From Trichostrongylus colubriformis (taxonomy: Eukaryota; Nematoda; Chromadorea; Rhabditida; Trichostrongylidae), in assembly GCA_963978905.1 (NCBI GenBank), contig OZ022256.1:2525501-2589500 (forward strand): a stretch of 64,000 nt of DNA, read 5' to 3'. The notes beneath the pieces are model-generated. The model saw nothing but the letters and a program-made list of their open reading frames with translations, searched no databases and was not told the DNA's origin. Both the position numbers and the translations under genes were made by a program. Shown piece after piece: positions 32,463 to 40,950 of the stretch (its first letter is position 1; each line of letters opens with the position of its first letter).

Positions 32463-34550
32463 TTATAGAAGTTTCTCCGATCCCTTCGTGGATTGTCGGG
32501 GAATGAAAGCAGCGGATCTCCATGCAGTTTTCAACATCCAGAGGGGTATTTTTACTATTTTTCGTACGATTATCCAAGACACGCGAAGCACACGTTGGAT
32601 GATATTGATCCCACAAGACCAAAGGAATATGTATCCTATGACGCTTGCGAGTATAAGCACTACGCACGCAATCAAAAGCGTCTTGTACCATGACAGGAAT
32701 GCGTCGATGATATGTCCAAAGTCAGGGAACACAAGCTCGTCGTATACACTGCTTTCGCCTGCGAGAACTTTCAGAGTGGATCCATGAATTGTACGTATCC
32801 ACTGAAGGATACCAGTGATCTCAAATGTCGTCTCCGATTTCCCACACGAAACCTTGCACCCTTTCTTGACCCTTGCCGAGGCATGACTGAATCGTAATGT
32901 CGATATGGCTCCTTTCCGGTTACAAGGGATGGTGAAGAAGAGATCGCCACATTGTACTGTTGCCACAGTGTCGTTTCCGTCTGTAGTGCAGGTTACTTGT
33001 GCAGTAGCTCCCTGGGGACAGTTATAACACCCCTTGGCTATTGAGTTTGGGATAGTGCACACGGAATCAGTTACCATTGTGACTGTCTTGTCGACATGGT
33101 CCGTCAAGTGAATGACGAATTCTGCTGTTGTGAATGACGGAATTTCTGCAGTAACTGATGCGCTATTATTCTTCGAAGCTGTGAATGTTATCCATGGACG
33201 ATGTATTGGGAAGCGTGTTTCTATATCCCTTGTGAAGATCTCTGTGATGTTAGCGTCCACGCATAGGCAGTTGATCTTATTCTCAGCCGGTTCGCAACTG
33301 CACGACGTGGTTACCGAGCAATTGAGCGATCTCGCATCCATTTCTGACCCGCACTGGAGATGTGGTTTCTCTTTGTGGTTCCAGGTGGCTAGATGTGATC
33401 CATCGGAGATGAAAGTTGATGACAAGGCTGGCGTTGGTGGAACAGCCAGTGCGCTAAGGGTAATCTGCATGTTGTCTGTGTTGGTCGGTACAGTAGGGAG
33501 CACTACTACGACCTTCTTCTCAACGCTTTTCTGCCTGGTGACAGTGGTGATTTCCAGCTCCACTTCTTCTTGCCACTGAGGGCATTTGAAGATTTCATAG
33601 ATTTTCGAATTCGTTGGTATATGAAATATCCTGTAAAATAGGCATCCGCTACTAAGGTAGAAGCATCCGCAGCCCGGTCCTCCGCAGCTTTCGACACAAA
33701 AGGTTTGTCCGGGATACCGATTGCCGTGTTCGAGTTCGGGTATGAGAGCTGAAGTGTTGACGGATGCACATTTATCATTTATACAGGAGCCAGAGTGGGG
33801 GCACCGTTTAGAATCCACGACACGTTGGATGGTGTTCCTTGTGAAAACGATGTCGTCCTTCACACAGTTCAGTCGAAGGTGTTTCCATTGAATGCGAATT
33901 TCCTTCTCTACTGACTGCTTATTCATTAGTCTAATGCAAGCCTCCTTACTGAAACTGTTGAGTTTCGCTATTACCGTGGTTTCCAACATGCATCGTTTGT
34001 ATCCGTTTGGGTAGAACGAGCACACGGAGTGTTGATGTGAGAAGACGTCGATGTCTTGACATGCTAGTGTTAATGGCGCAAAGACAGCTATGCAAGCAAT
34101 GGCCAGTAATGGTGCCTTCAGCAAAGCTTCGACATCGTACCTCTTTCGTCGGTTTCTTCGAAACTTGTCGCATTGGTTCCACAATAATCGTGCAATCGCT
34201 GTGAAAACGATCCATGCTGTCTTACAGATAATGCGACATGGTTTCCCGACTACCATTGGGACGTAGCACAGTACATACAAGAATGCTATGACAATGTACA
34301 AGGTTACTGCGATCGATTCGATGGCTGTCCGAGGTGAGCATTCCGGGTTGAACATGTTGGCGGTGCAGAACCAACACCGAACATGTTCGCAAAACGATAC
34401 AGGTAGACACGTTGTTTCAAGTACCGTCAGATTGTAGCCGTCGAATAGCTTCAGCTGGACATGGTGCTCATGCAAGAGAACCTCGGGTGGGAGCAGGATC
34501 GTTTCATTCCCTTGAGGGTGTTCTGACACGTGAAAGGACCTTCTGCGCAA
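32463..34550 (-). CDS. Envelope-like glycoprotein (phlebovirus G2-like)
   Basis: An open frame of 695 codons. Near residues 80-102 is a first membrane segment. A very basic stretch (132-137, RNRRKR) resembles a furin-type cleavage site. A second hydrophobic segment (145-163) ends at ACQ, like an internal signal peptide. The following ectodomain has about 40 cysteines, including CVESCGGPGCGCFYLSSGC (285-303), typical of phlebovirus G2 fusion proteins (PF07245). It ends with a membrane anchor (about 624-645) and a short basic tail. N-linked sites (NLT, NDT, NAS) are present. The first membrane-directing part, including a hydrophobic stretch near 34640-34690, lies in the upstream integrase frame. 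A frame break near 34530-34550 therefore separates it from this ORF. The product is inferred to be a membrane fusion protein; activity in this copy is doubtful. Confidence 0.85.
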   Translation of the reverse strand: MRRRSFHVSEHPQGNETILLPPEVLLHEHHVQLKLFDGYNLTVLETTCLPVSFCEHVRCWFCTANMFNPECSPRTAIESIAVTLYIVIAFLYVLCYVPMVVGKPCRIICKTAWIVFTAIARLLWNQCDKFRRNRRKRYDVEALLKAPLLAIACIAVFAPLTLACQDIDVFSHQHSVCSFYPNGYKRCMLETTVIAKLNSFSKEACIRLMNKQSVEKEIRIQWKHLRLNCVKDDIVFTRNTIQRVVDSKRCPHSGSCINDKCASVNTSALIPELEHGNRYPGQTFCVESCGGPGCGCFYLSSGCLFYRIFHIPTNSKIYEIFKCPQWQEEVELEITTVTRQKSVEKKVVVVLPTVPTNTDNMQITLSALAVPPTPALSSTFISDGSHLATWNHKEKPHLQCGSEMDARSLNCSVTTSCSCEPAENKINCLCVDANITEIFTRDIETRFPIHRPWITFTASKNNSASVTAEIPSFTTAEFVIHLTDHVDKTVTMVTDSVCTIPNSIAKGCYNCPQGATAQVTCTTDGNDTVATVQCGDLFFTIPCNRKGAISTLRFSHASARVKKGCKVSCGKSETTFEITGILQWIRTIHGSTLKVLAGESSVYDELVFPDFGHIIDAFLSWYKTLLIACVVLILASVIGYIFLWSCGINIIQRVLRVSWIIVRKIVKIPLWMLKTAWRSAAFIPRQSTKGSEKLL

Positions 34551-35410
34551 AGTTGGTAACGTTCAATATTTCGAGTGGTTACCATAACGCCTCCTGAGAT
34601 GCACTGCATTTTCCCTTGTGCTAATGTAGCGGCCGCTTGCTGCATCAGCATGAATATTGTGAGACAAGTGATGAAGAATTTGAGTGGGATGCCTCTCGTG
34701 TTTGCAGAGTAAATTTGGGTCCCTTGTGTCGTCATCTCGCTATAATTCACATGTTTTCGTGGTCGTAGATCATATCGAGGTGCTTCCTCTTTCTGCTCTT
34801 CGGTTTTGTTGGAAGATCGGTCGTGTTGCGGAACCTCTCCATTGAACGAACTCGATTGATCAGATGAATCCTCCAATTCCAGTGGGATGAGGTGATTGAT
34901 AGGTCTGCGCACTACACGTCCGGAAGGCAGATTCAATAGTGCTTCTCTGATTGTCCCCGTTTCCGAACGAGGTAATTCACGAATACGTCCAAGCCTCCAT
35001 GAGTTCCGTGGCATCAGAGGATCTGCGATCAACACAACGTTTCCAATGGCAGGCGAAAGTGCTGAACCTCGTTTGTTATCTATGGAAAGCTTGTGTGTTT
35101 CTCTCAAACTGCGGAGGTAGTGCTCATTCCAAATCTTCCAGAACCGCTCTGTCAACTCATGACTAGATTTGAGGGCCTCTTCAGCCTGTCTCCTCGTTCT
35201 TAGCTGGACCGCCTCCTTTGTCGGATGGTACTCGGTATCATCGAAATCGCCGGTGATCGATTCAAGTGGGTATGCTATTATCATGTCACGCTGAATGAAA
35301 TCGATGGGTCTGAGTATTGGTGTGTCTTGCCAATGTTCTTCTTGGTACGTCAATGGTCTACTGTTGAGCGTTCCTTCCACTTCGATCAGGAGAGTTTCAA
35401 GTGTCTCCAC
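34451..35410 (-). CDS. Integrase C-terminal region and env leader (frame-broken)
   Basis: Contains the third catalytic residue context of the integrase, IEVEGTLNSRPLTYQ, near its start, where Glu is the E of DDE. A C-terminal domain of the DUF5641 type follows (GNVVLIADPLMPRNSWRLG ... GRVVRRPINHL). The frame then runs into a basic hinge, a hydrophobic segment (FFITCLTIFMLMQQAAATLA) and a Cys-containing stretch that belongs to the start of the envelope. Pol and env therefore appear continuous in the ancestral frame, an arrangement that implies cleavage by signal peptidase or splicing. The upstream break near 35410-35440 and the downstream one near 34530 interrupt it. Confidence 0.75.
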   Translation of the reverse strand: METLETLLIEVEGTLNSRPLTYQEEHWQDTPILRPIDFIQRDMIIAYPLESITGDFDDTEYHPTKEAVQLRTRRQAEEALKSSHELTERFWKIWNEHYLRSLRETHKLSIDNKRGSALSPAIGNVVLIADPLMPRNSWRLGRIRELPRSETGTIREALLNLPSGRVVRRPINHLIPLELEDSSDQSSSFNGEVPQHDRSSNKTEEQKEEAPRYDLRPRKHVNYSEMTTQGTQIYSANTRGIPLKFFITCLTIFMLMQQAAATLAQGKMQCISGGVMVTTRNIERYQLCAEGPFTCQNTLKGMKRSCSHPRFSCMSTMSS

Positions 35411-36095
35411 ATGAACGACGTCTCTTTTGATGACCTTGTAGGGAGTGCTTCACAGACTTAATCAATCGCTCGTAAACTGCTCCCTGCCACGGAGCATATG
35501 GGGTGATTGTTCTCCACAGAATCCCCTTTGTGGCCATTGCAGTTGAAAATGAGATGTCGCTGATGACAGGAAAAACTGCATCATGAAGCACTTGTTCTCC
35601 GAGTAAGAAGGATGGACCGTTGTCCGATGTTATGCTTGCTGGGACACCTCGTCTTGCCAAGAACCTGCGCAGTGCGTGTAGCAATTGCTCGGTAGACATG
35701 TCCAGCACAAGTTCGAGGTGTAACAGTCGCGTGACCGTGCATGTGATGATAATCCCGTAGACCTTGATCGGAGTATCGTTCTGCTTTGCCGACAGTGGCC
35801 CGAAATAGTCAATTCCGACGTGTTCGAAAGGGCGTGTGCGTATTACACGTCGCTCGGGTAAATCTTCCATGTCGGGATATTTGAACGGGAGATTATTCAA
35901 GCGTTGGCATGGAATGCACAGTCGTGCAAATTGCTTGACCATTTGCCGTATCTTCGGGATCCAGAAGTGTTGTCGGACGTTAGCGATGGTTTGTGCTGTA
36001 CTGCAATGATAAGGAAGGTGTGCTTCCTTCACTATTGCTCTGGACAGTTCCGTTTTCGAAGCGACTAGCATGGGACTTTTCGTGTCGAGACCCAT
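35397..36095 (-). CDS. Integrase zinc-binding and DD core (frame-broken)
   Basis: The N-terminal HH-CC zinc finger is visible as AHLPYH followed by RLCIPC. The catalytic core has the first Asp in HVGIDYFGPL and the second in TSDNGPSFLLG. The Glu lies in the next frame (34451-35410). Together they form the DDE strand-transfer enzyme that joins element DNA to the genome. The upstream frame (35980-36915) overlaps it by about 115 bases, with a break near 36095-36105. At the end the frame closes with a stop at 35397 after KSVKHSLQGH. Confidence 0.8.
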   Translation of the reverse strand: MGLDTKSPMLVASKTELSRAIVKEAHLPYHCSTAQTIANVRQHFWIPKIRQMVKQFARLCIPCQRLNNLPFKYPDMEDLPERRVIRTRPFEHVGIDYFGPLSAKQNDTPIKVYGIIITCTVTRLLHLELVLDMSTEQLLHALRRFLARRGVPASITSDNGPSFLLGEQVLHDAVFPVISDISFSTAMATKGILWRTITPYAPWQGAVYERLIKSVKHSLQGHQKRRRSCGDT

Positions 36096-36915
36096 GTGAG
36101 CCTCGTAGTATTCCAGCTTCGTCTGGTCTCACATTCAATTGTTTCAATGATTTCACTTGCGATGGTGTGAAATGGATTCTTTGGTGATGACGAACGAGAA
36201 CACTCAATGCCATTTCGTTTTCCGTGGCTGTGATGTATGGTTCTGATGACATGTAACAAAGTTCCGGGATATTGCTCTCTAGGCGTTGGCGTAATTCTTC
36301 GTTAAGCTTCACAGACAGTTGAAAGCGTAGAACATATGCGAGCGTACGTTTGACGGAGGGCAAGTAATTGTGTCGGCCCCAGTCCACTAGTTCAGTTGTG
36401 GACTTCGTCGTAACTGCTACGACCCACGTCTCTTCTTCAGTCGATTCTGGGGGAAATGTGGAGAGACGGCACTCTTCGGGCGGAGATAGTGGATATTGAA
36501 GAAACTCCGGACCTCTCCACCACATGTGGCCATCGAACTCTGTTTTCGTGAGTCCCCGCGTCCCACAATCTGCTGGATTTTTTGTCGAGGGTACAAACCC
36601 GAACAGAACTGGTGTGGGAAATTCGGCCACGATTCTCCTGATCTCGGCTCTTCGATTTCTGACAAGTACTCCGGCTGATTTTTCCAGAGTTGGCGCTTTG
36701 ACCCAGCTTAGCGCTATTTCCGAGTCGGAGAATATACACACTTGCACTATATTGACGCGTTCACAGATAGCACTGTGAATCGAGTAGCCAATCTCGTTGC
36801 CATTGTGATCGCGTTGAGTTCCAATTTCGGAATTGTTGGGTTCTCCTTCAAGGATGGTAGTTTCGACCTCCCAGCGAGAAGATAACTTCCATCTTCTGAG
36901 ACCAAATATGAACAA
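35980..36915 (-). CDS. RNase H C-terminal part and linker (frame-broken)
   Basis: FSDSEIALSWVKAPT carries an RNase H catalytic Asp. STKNPADCGTRGLTKTE is the conserved NPADxxTRG end of BEL-type RNase H. The remainder is the connection region before the integrase (LRQRLESNIPEL..., then HHQRIHFTPSQVKSLKQLN). The RNase H domain starts in the preceding 1174-codon frame; a break near 36747-36800 splits it. The first 40 codons of this frame are out-of-frame sequence and not protein. Confidence 0.75.
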   Translation of the reverse strand: MFIFGLRRWKLSSRWEVETTILEGEPNNSEIGTQRDHNGNEIGYSIHSAICERVNIVQVCIFSDSEIALSWVKAPTLEKSAGVLVRNRRAEIRRIVAEFPTPVLFGFVPSTKNPADCGTRGLTKTEFDGHMWWRGPEFLQYPLSPPEECRLSTFPPESTEEETWVVAVTTKSTTELVDWGRHNYLPSVKRTLAYVLRFQLSVKLNEELRQRLESNIPELCYMSSEPYITATENEMALSVLVRHHQRIHFTPSQVKSLKQLNVRPDEAGILRGSHGSRHEKSHASRFENGTVQSNSEGSTPSLSLQYSTNHR

Positions 36916-39900
36916 ACGCTCATTCCGTTTGCAATTGCGTCTGAGAAAACGGCCAGAACTGATTCTGAATCAATGTGCGCTACTCTCCGTGGGAGTGCAA
37001 TTTGGTATCCACTGGCATCTTCGAGGATTTGGCACCACGTCTGTCGGTGTTCAGCTGTCAATGGAGTATCCCATCCATAGGCGTGTGCCCACAGTTGTTG
37101 TAAGAACTGCTTTCCTCGTAATGTTAAGGGCGTAAGCAATCCAAGTGGGTCATATATTGACGCTACTTGCTCTGAGACAGATCTCTTTGTTGGCACGGCT
37201 GGTGTAGGTCGATACTGACACTTCAGGAGAATCTGGTCTTCTTGGGTATTCCACGACACTCCCAGTAACTTTTGAACTACGTTTGTACTGAGGTCCGTTG
37301 AGGAGATGTGCCTGTTGAGTGTTTCATCGTTGGAGCGATACTCTCGTAAGTTCATATTCAAATCTCTGAACAACTGCTTCGAATCGACATATAGTCGCAT
37401 CGCGTCCTCCGTTGATGATGTAGTGACTATTACATTGTCCACGTAAGTATTGCTGGCTATTTCCTTCGCCAGCTGCGAATTCTTCATGCGTGTTTCCAGG
37501 TGATGTTTGATTGTGCCGGCAAGAAGGAAAGGCGAGCAATTTAAGCCGAATGTCACCCTTGTGAAGCGGTAGGTGATCATGTTAGCTGGTGTCAAAGGTT
37601 GAGCAATATCGCGCAGCCACAGGAACCTTGTGGCATCCCTATTCTTGTGATGGAGTCTTATTTGAAGGAATGCCTTCTCGACATCACTGATGATTGCGAC
37701 CCTTCCAATTCGAAATCGAAGTAGGATGTCGCAAATCTTGGGCAGGATCACTGGTCCTGGGTAGAGGACGTCATTTAGCGATGGTTGTCCTTTGAGATGT
37801 GCTGAGGTGTCGAAGACTATCCTAAGTTTTGTAGTCGCCTTGGTTGGCGTTTTGACTGCGTGATGTGCGAGATAGTGGACAATTGATCCTTCGCTAGGGG
37901 TTTCTTCATTGACTTCTTCAATAATCCCCTGCTCGAGTTGATTCATTATGATACCGTTGTATTGCTGTAGCGACTCTTCATCATCTGCAAATTTAGCTAT
38001 TGTCGCTTGAAGTCTTCTCACAGCGAGTGCCTTATTATCAGGGAGTGTGATGGCATCCTGTTTCCAGGGAAAGCGTACTTGATAGCCATCTTCCGTACTC
38101 TCGATGGTCTGCTCAAATCTTTTCCAAATTTCGGCGTCCATCCTCTTCCGTTCTTCAACGCTCGGCCCAGTGAACTCATGAACTCCTGTTGCTTCAAATG
38201 TACAGAAGTCTTCCCAGGATTGCAGGTCTCCATTGAACCTTGATGAAACGCTGTTTACGACTGGTTGACTCGGTATTTCTTCGTCCTTATCATCTCTGCT
38301 GGGGCATCCTGACACGAGGTATCCTAGTTTAGAGGGAATGAGTGTCAACCCTGATGGAAGGGTTATCCTTGCCGCAAATCCTTCATCAAGGAATGCGTAG
38401 AGGTCAGAGCATCCGAGTAGGACTTGCGGTTTGATTTCCGTTGCGTGGGAAGTAATTGAAAGATGAATATTTCTATCGAACAGGAACTGTTTGTCTTTCA
38501 GGTCGAGGCTTTGTCGTATCATGGGTTCCGTGACCGTATCGATTTTGGTGACTTCTATTCTATGAGAGGTTCCAGATTTATCCCACAACTGTAGTTGAGT
38601 TATTCCGCATGTCTGTTTCAGCGGTTGGTTGGACCCAAATGTGTTGATGCTCAATTCGATCAACTTAAGATACTGCAGTTGTAGGTGATCTGCCAATTCA
38701 CTGCTAATGAAGGAGCGATCTGCTCCTGTGTCAAGCAGAACATGAATTGGTTCCAGTGCTTGATTCTTGGGATTCATTACCTGTGCCTCTCCTACCAGTA
38801 TGTGGACGTCGTTGCTGCCTCTGTGAATGTTGACGAATGCAGATACCTCGTCCTGGGACTTATCTGCTTCTGATAGCACGACGTTGACCTTTGGTGACGT
38901 CGCAGACTTTTGCATAGGACGTTTCGACGTGCCCTTATTTGCTGCAGGAAGTGATCTCTTAGTTCCTTGAGAAATTGTGGGTTTCCGTGAAGGAAGTTGC
39001 TCGCAAAGTGAAGTGTGATGGCCGCGCTGCCTACACATTCTACACGACCCTCCTTTACACTGGACCGCCCAGTGATCCTTTGCTCCGCAGTTGAGACAGA
39101 GGTTCTTCTTGTGCATGAATGTCAGTCTCTGTTCTCGCGTGGCCACTTCTCTGCAGTCTTTGGGGTTGTGATCTACTCTTCCACAGTAGAAACAGGGGTT
39201 TTGGCGTTCCAATGCCGAATTGATTCTTTTCCCTGTGAAGGTATTCTTCTTAACTGCTATGGAGTTCCGATCAAGTTGCTGGTCATGCTTATTCTCCATC
39301 TGGCTGACGATTTGGAGCTCAGTACTTATGTAGTTCCGCGCGCAATCGAGAAGCGTATTGGTGTTCCAGGTAACATCCGTTGTTTGGCTTTCCTTCATTC
39401 GCAAGACGTAGCGTTGGACTCCTTCTGCGAATTTTCCGAGCAACTGGTTCTGGAGGAAGCTGTTGTCGACATTTTCTCCCTTGAGTTGAAGTTGGGCTAC
39501 AATTGACGACAACTCTTCCCAGAGTTTTTCTTGATGTTCCAGACGATTGCTGTGGGGTCGTGCCTGTTGCAGTCGACGTATCAACTGGTCTATAAGTATC
39601 CGTGAATTACCATACTTCTCCTTCAGTCGAGCGACAACAAGTGGGTACGTCCGTCCGGAAACCTCGTACTGCTTTATGGTGTCTTTAGCCTCTCCGTGAA
39701 GTGCGTCGAGTAGATAGTTCATTATGTAGATGTCGTCCATCTCTCGAGAATCCACGGAATGTTCAAAGGCTGTCCAAAACGTATCCCACTCCCAGACCCG
39801 TCCGCTGAATTTAGGAATTGGGATTGGAGCCAGTTTCAGTTGAGGAAGGTCTGGGGAGCTTGCAGTACCGCCAGTAGTGCAACTTTTCTCGATCTCGCCT

Positions 39901-40271
39901 AGTTCCCCTAAGAGGCGAGCCACTGCTGTCTGTAAGACACGTCCCTTGTCCAGTGTGGCGGAAGCCCTCTCAATGTTCGAACTGACTTTCTCGAGAATCT
40001 CGTTCAGAGAAGGGGTGTCGGCATCAAGGCTATCAGCAGCGGTGCTGTAGCGCTCAAGAGCCGTGTCCACGTTGCTTGTTTCCGTATCGAGGATTGACTT
40101 GACTTCCCGAATCCTCAGTCGTTCTGCCCTCAGGTAAGTCCTACGTTCGTGGTCTTCAGAGGGGGTCTCCAGTGCCCATGTCTCTAGGTCCTTATGCTCG
40201 TCCACTACAGCGGCGAGCCGATTCACAGATCGTGTTAGAAGTCCTTGTCTACTTGAAAGCGAAGTGGTCAT
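36747..40271 (-). CDS. Gag-protease-reverse transcriptase of the BEL element
   Basis: A single frame of 1174 codons. Residues 1-140 form a coiled-coil Gag N-terminus. Residues 145-330 form a DUF1759-type Gag core (PIPKFSGRVWEWDTFWTAFE). Three CCHC zinc knuckles lie at 360-373, 392-405 and 410-423, an RNA-packaging array. An aspartic protease (DUF1758 type) follows with LLDTGADRSF, catalytic Asp at 514. Reverse transcriptase spans about 760-1000, with SDVEKAFLQI (Asp 863) and the active-site box TYVDNV (943-946) where most enzymes have YxDD. A Peptidase_A17-like connector and the start of RNase H (FSDAIANG; PKLELNAI, Glu 1151) follow. The frame ends in RNase H at a break. ATG at 40271 is the natural start, about 300 bases after the primer-binding site. 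Confidence 0.92.
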   Translation of the reverse strand: MTTSLSSRQGLLTRSVNRLAAVVDEHKDLETWALETPSEDHERRTYLRAERLRIREVKSILDTETSNVDTALERYSTAADSLDADTPSLNEILEKVSSNIERASATLDKGRVLQTAVARLLGELGEIEKSCTTGGTASSPDLPQLKLAPIPIPKFSGRVWEWDTFWTAFEHSVDSREMDDIYIMNYLLDALHGEAKDTIKQYEVSGRTYPLVVARLKEKYGNSRILIDQLIRRLQQARPHSNRLEHQEKLWEELSSIVAQLQLKGENVDNSFLQNQLLGKFAEGVQRYVLRMKESQTTDVTWNTNTLLDCARNYISTELQIVSQMENKHDQQLDRNSIAVKKNTFTGKRINSALERQNPCFYCGRVDHNPKDCREVATREQRLTFMHKKNLCLNCGAKDHWAVQCKGGSCRMCRQRGHHTSLCEQLPSRKPTISQGTKRSLPAANKGTSKRPMQKSATSPKVNVVLSEADKSQDEVSAFVNIHRGSNDVHILVGEAQVMNPKNQALEPIHVLLDTGADRSFISSELADHLQLQYLKLIELSINTFGSNQPLKQTCGITQLQLWDKSGTSHRIEVTKIDTVTEPMIRQSLDLKDKQFLFDRNIHLSITSHATEIKPQVLLGCSDLYAFLDEGFAARITLPSGLTLIPSKLGYLVSGCPSRDDKDEEIPSQPVVNSVSSRFNGDLQSWEDFCTFEATGVHEFTGPSVEERKRMDAEIWKRFEQTIESTEDGYQVRFPWKQDAITLPDNKALAVRRLQATIAKFADDEESLQQYNGIIMNQLEQGIIEEVNEETPSEGSIVHYLAHHAVKTPTKATTKLRIVFDTSAHLKGQPSLNDVLYPGPVILPKICDILLRFRIGRVAIISDVEKAFLQIRLHHKNRDATRFLWLRDIAQPLTPANMITYRFTRVTFGLNCSPFLLAGTIKHHLETRMKNSQLAKEIASNTYVDNVIVTTSSTEDAMRLYVDSKQLFRDLNMNLREYRSNDETLNRHISSTDLSTNVVQKLLGVSWNTQEDQILLKCQYRPTPAVPTKRSVSEQVASIYDPLGLLTPLTLRGKQFLQQLWAHAYGWDTPLTAEHRQTWCQILEDASGYQIALPRRVAHIDSESVLAVFSDAIANGMSVCSYLVSEDGSYLLAGRSKLPSLKENPTIPKLELNAITMATRLATRFTVLSVNASI

Positions 40272-40570
40272 GTTAGTGCGACTACTCGGTCAGACAGTTA
40301 GTGATGCAACGATGCAATCTCTCAGCAGTGCAGACAACGGACGTTGTACGTGCGCGAACGGGACCTTGTGCGAAGCGAAGGATCTGCTACTCACTCCTTC
40401 GTTCGATATCCTCCCGGCTTACGCTCCTGGCACTATTCGTCTCTGGTTCGTTCTCCTTCGATCCTCGGATTTCCTCTCCTTGATCGACCGGATTGTGGTT
40501 CGTTCCTCAATCGATCCTCGGGTTTCTGCTCCTTGATCGATCCTTGACTTGCCCTGGGTCGCTCACGCCC

Positions 40571-40656
40571 GATGCACCATATGCTCCGGTGGTTCAGTGG
40601 TAGAATGCTCGCCTGCCACGCGGGCGGCCCGGGTTCGATTCCCGGCCGATGCACCA
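40571..40656 (-). promoter_or_regulatory. Duplicated primer-binding site for tRNA-Gly
   Basis: On the minus strand TGGTGCATCGG starts at 40656, exactly one base after the LTR, and is complementary to the 3' end of tRNA-Gly including CCA. A second copy of the last eight LTR bases plus TGGTGCATCGG starts 77 bases further in (40579). Between the two copies lies a near-complete tRNA complement. The inner copy is presumed to be the original site. Confidence 0.85.
40583..40653 (+). tRNA. tRNA-Gly(GCC)-like sequence, probably copied from the primer
   Basis: A 71-base tRNA-Gly cloverleaf with A box (TGGTTCAGTGG), anticodon arm CTGCCACGCGGGCGG-like with GCC, and B box GGTTCGATTCC. It is followed directly by CCA (40654-40656). 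Nuclear tRNA genes do not encode CCA, so this looks like DNA reverse-transcribed from a mature tRNA. The acceptor stem is imperfect: the start reads GCTCCGG, where pairing with CCGATGC needs GCATCGG. The mismatched bases coincide with the LTR end sequence. A tRNA finder would call it a gene; function as one is unlikely, though internal promoter boxes are intact. Confidence 0.7.
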
Positions 40657-40945
40657 TATGCTCCAGCACACCTCAAACTTGGGTAATTAAACTTTATTGA
40701 CAAGCTAACTAATGCTAAAAGGAAATAAGAAAAATGTGCTAAAGCTCTTCTACGTGCTCCTTATATACTGTATAAGTTGGGCGTGGCTACCTCCATGTTT
40801 CCCTTTACAATCCCAGATCAGCCAAGAGATAATGATATTGAAGCTTACAAGAAAATCGATACAGTGAAACGAGTACAATATAATGCTGATACTTGGTTAT
40901 TAATAAATGACAATAACAACGCTAAATAGAGCGAGAGTCTCTATA
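40657..40945 (-). repeat. 5' LTR of the BEL element
   Basis: 289 bp. On the minus strand it contains TATATAA (40767-40761) as a TATA box and AATAAA (40698-40693) as a polyadenylation signal near the U5 side. This order fits U3-R-U5. It ends GCTGGAGCATA, right before the primer-binding site. Confidence 0.9.
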
Positions 40946-40950
40946 CCAAC
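40946..40950. repeat. Target-site duplication, right copy
   Basis: CCAAC, identical to 30848-30852. Confidence 0.85.

Larger units (their letters stand above)
30853..40945 (-). mobile_element. BEL/Pao LTR retrotransposon with env, 10.1 kb
   Basis: Two 289-bp LTRs bound an internal region that reads on the minus strand. In order it holds: 5' LTR, primer-binding site for tRNA-Gly, Gag-PR-RT, RNase H, integrase, envelope, an extra coiled-coil ORF, 3' LTR. Domain order RT-RNase H-integrase with a DUF1759/DUF1758-type Gag-protease and a DUF5641-like integrase tail places it in BEL/Pao. An envelope with a phlebovirus-G2-like segment matches the errantivirus-like BEL elements known from nematodes (for example Cer7 of Caenorhabditis). 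The LTRs differ at nine of 289 positions (3.1%), and at least four frame breaks lie in pol and at the pol-env junction. The copy is therefore a fairly young but damaged insertion. Confidence 0.95.
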
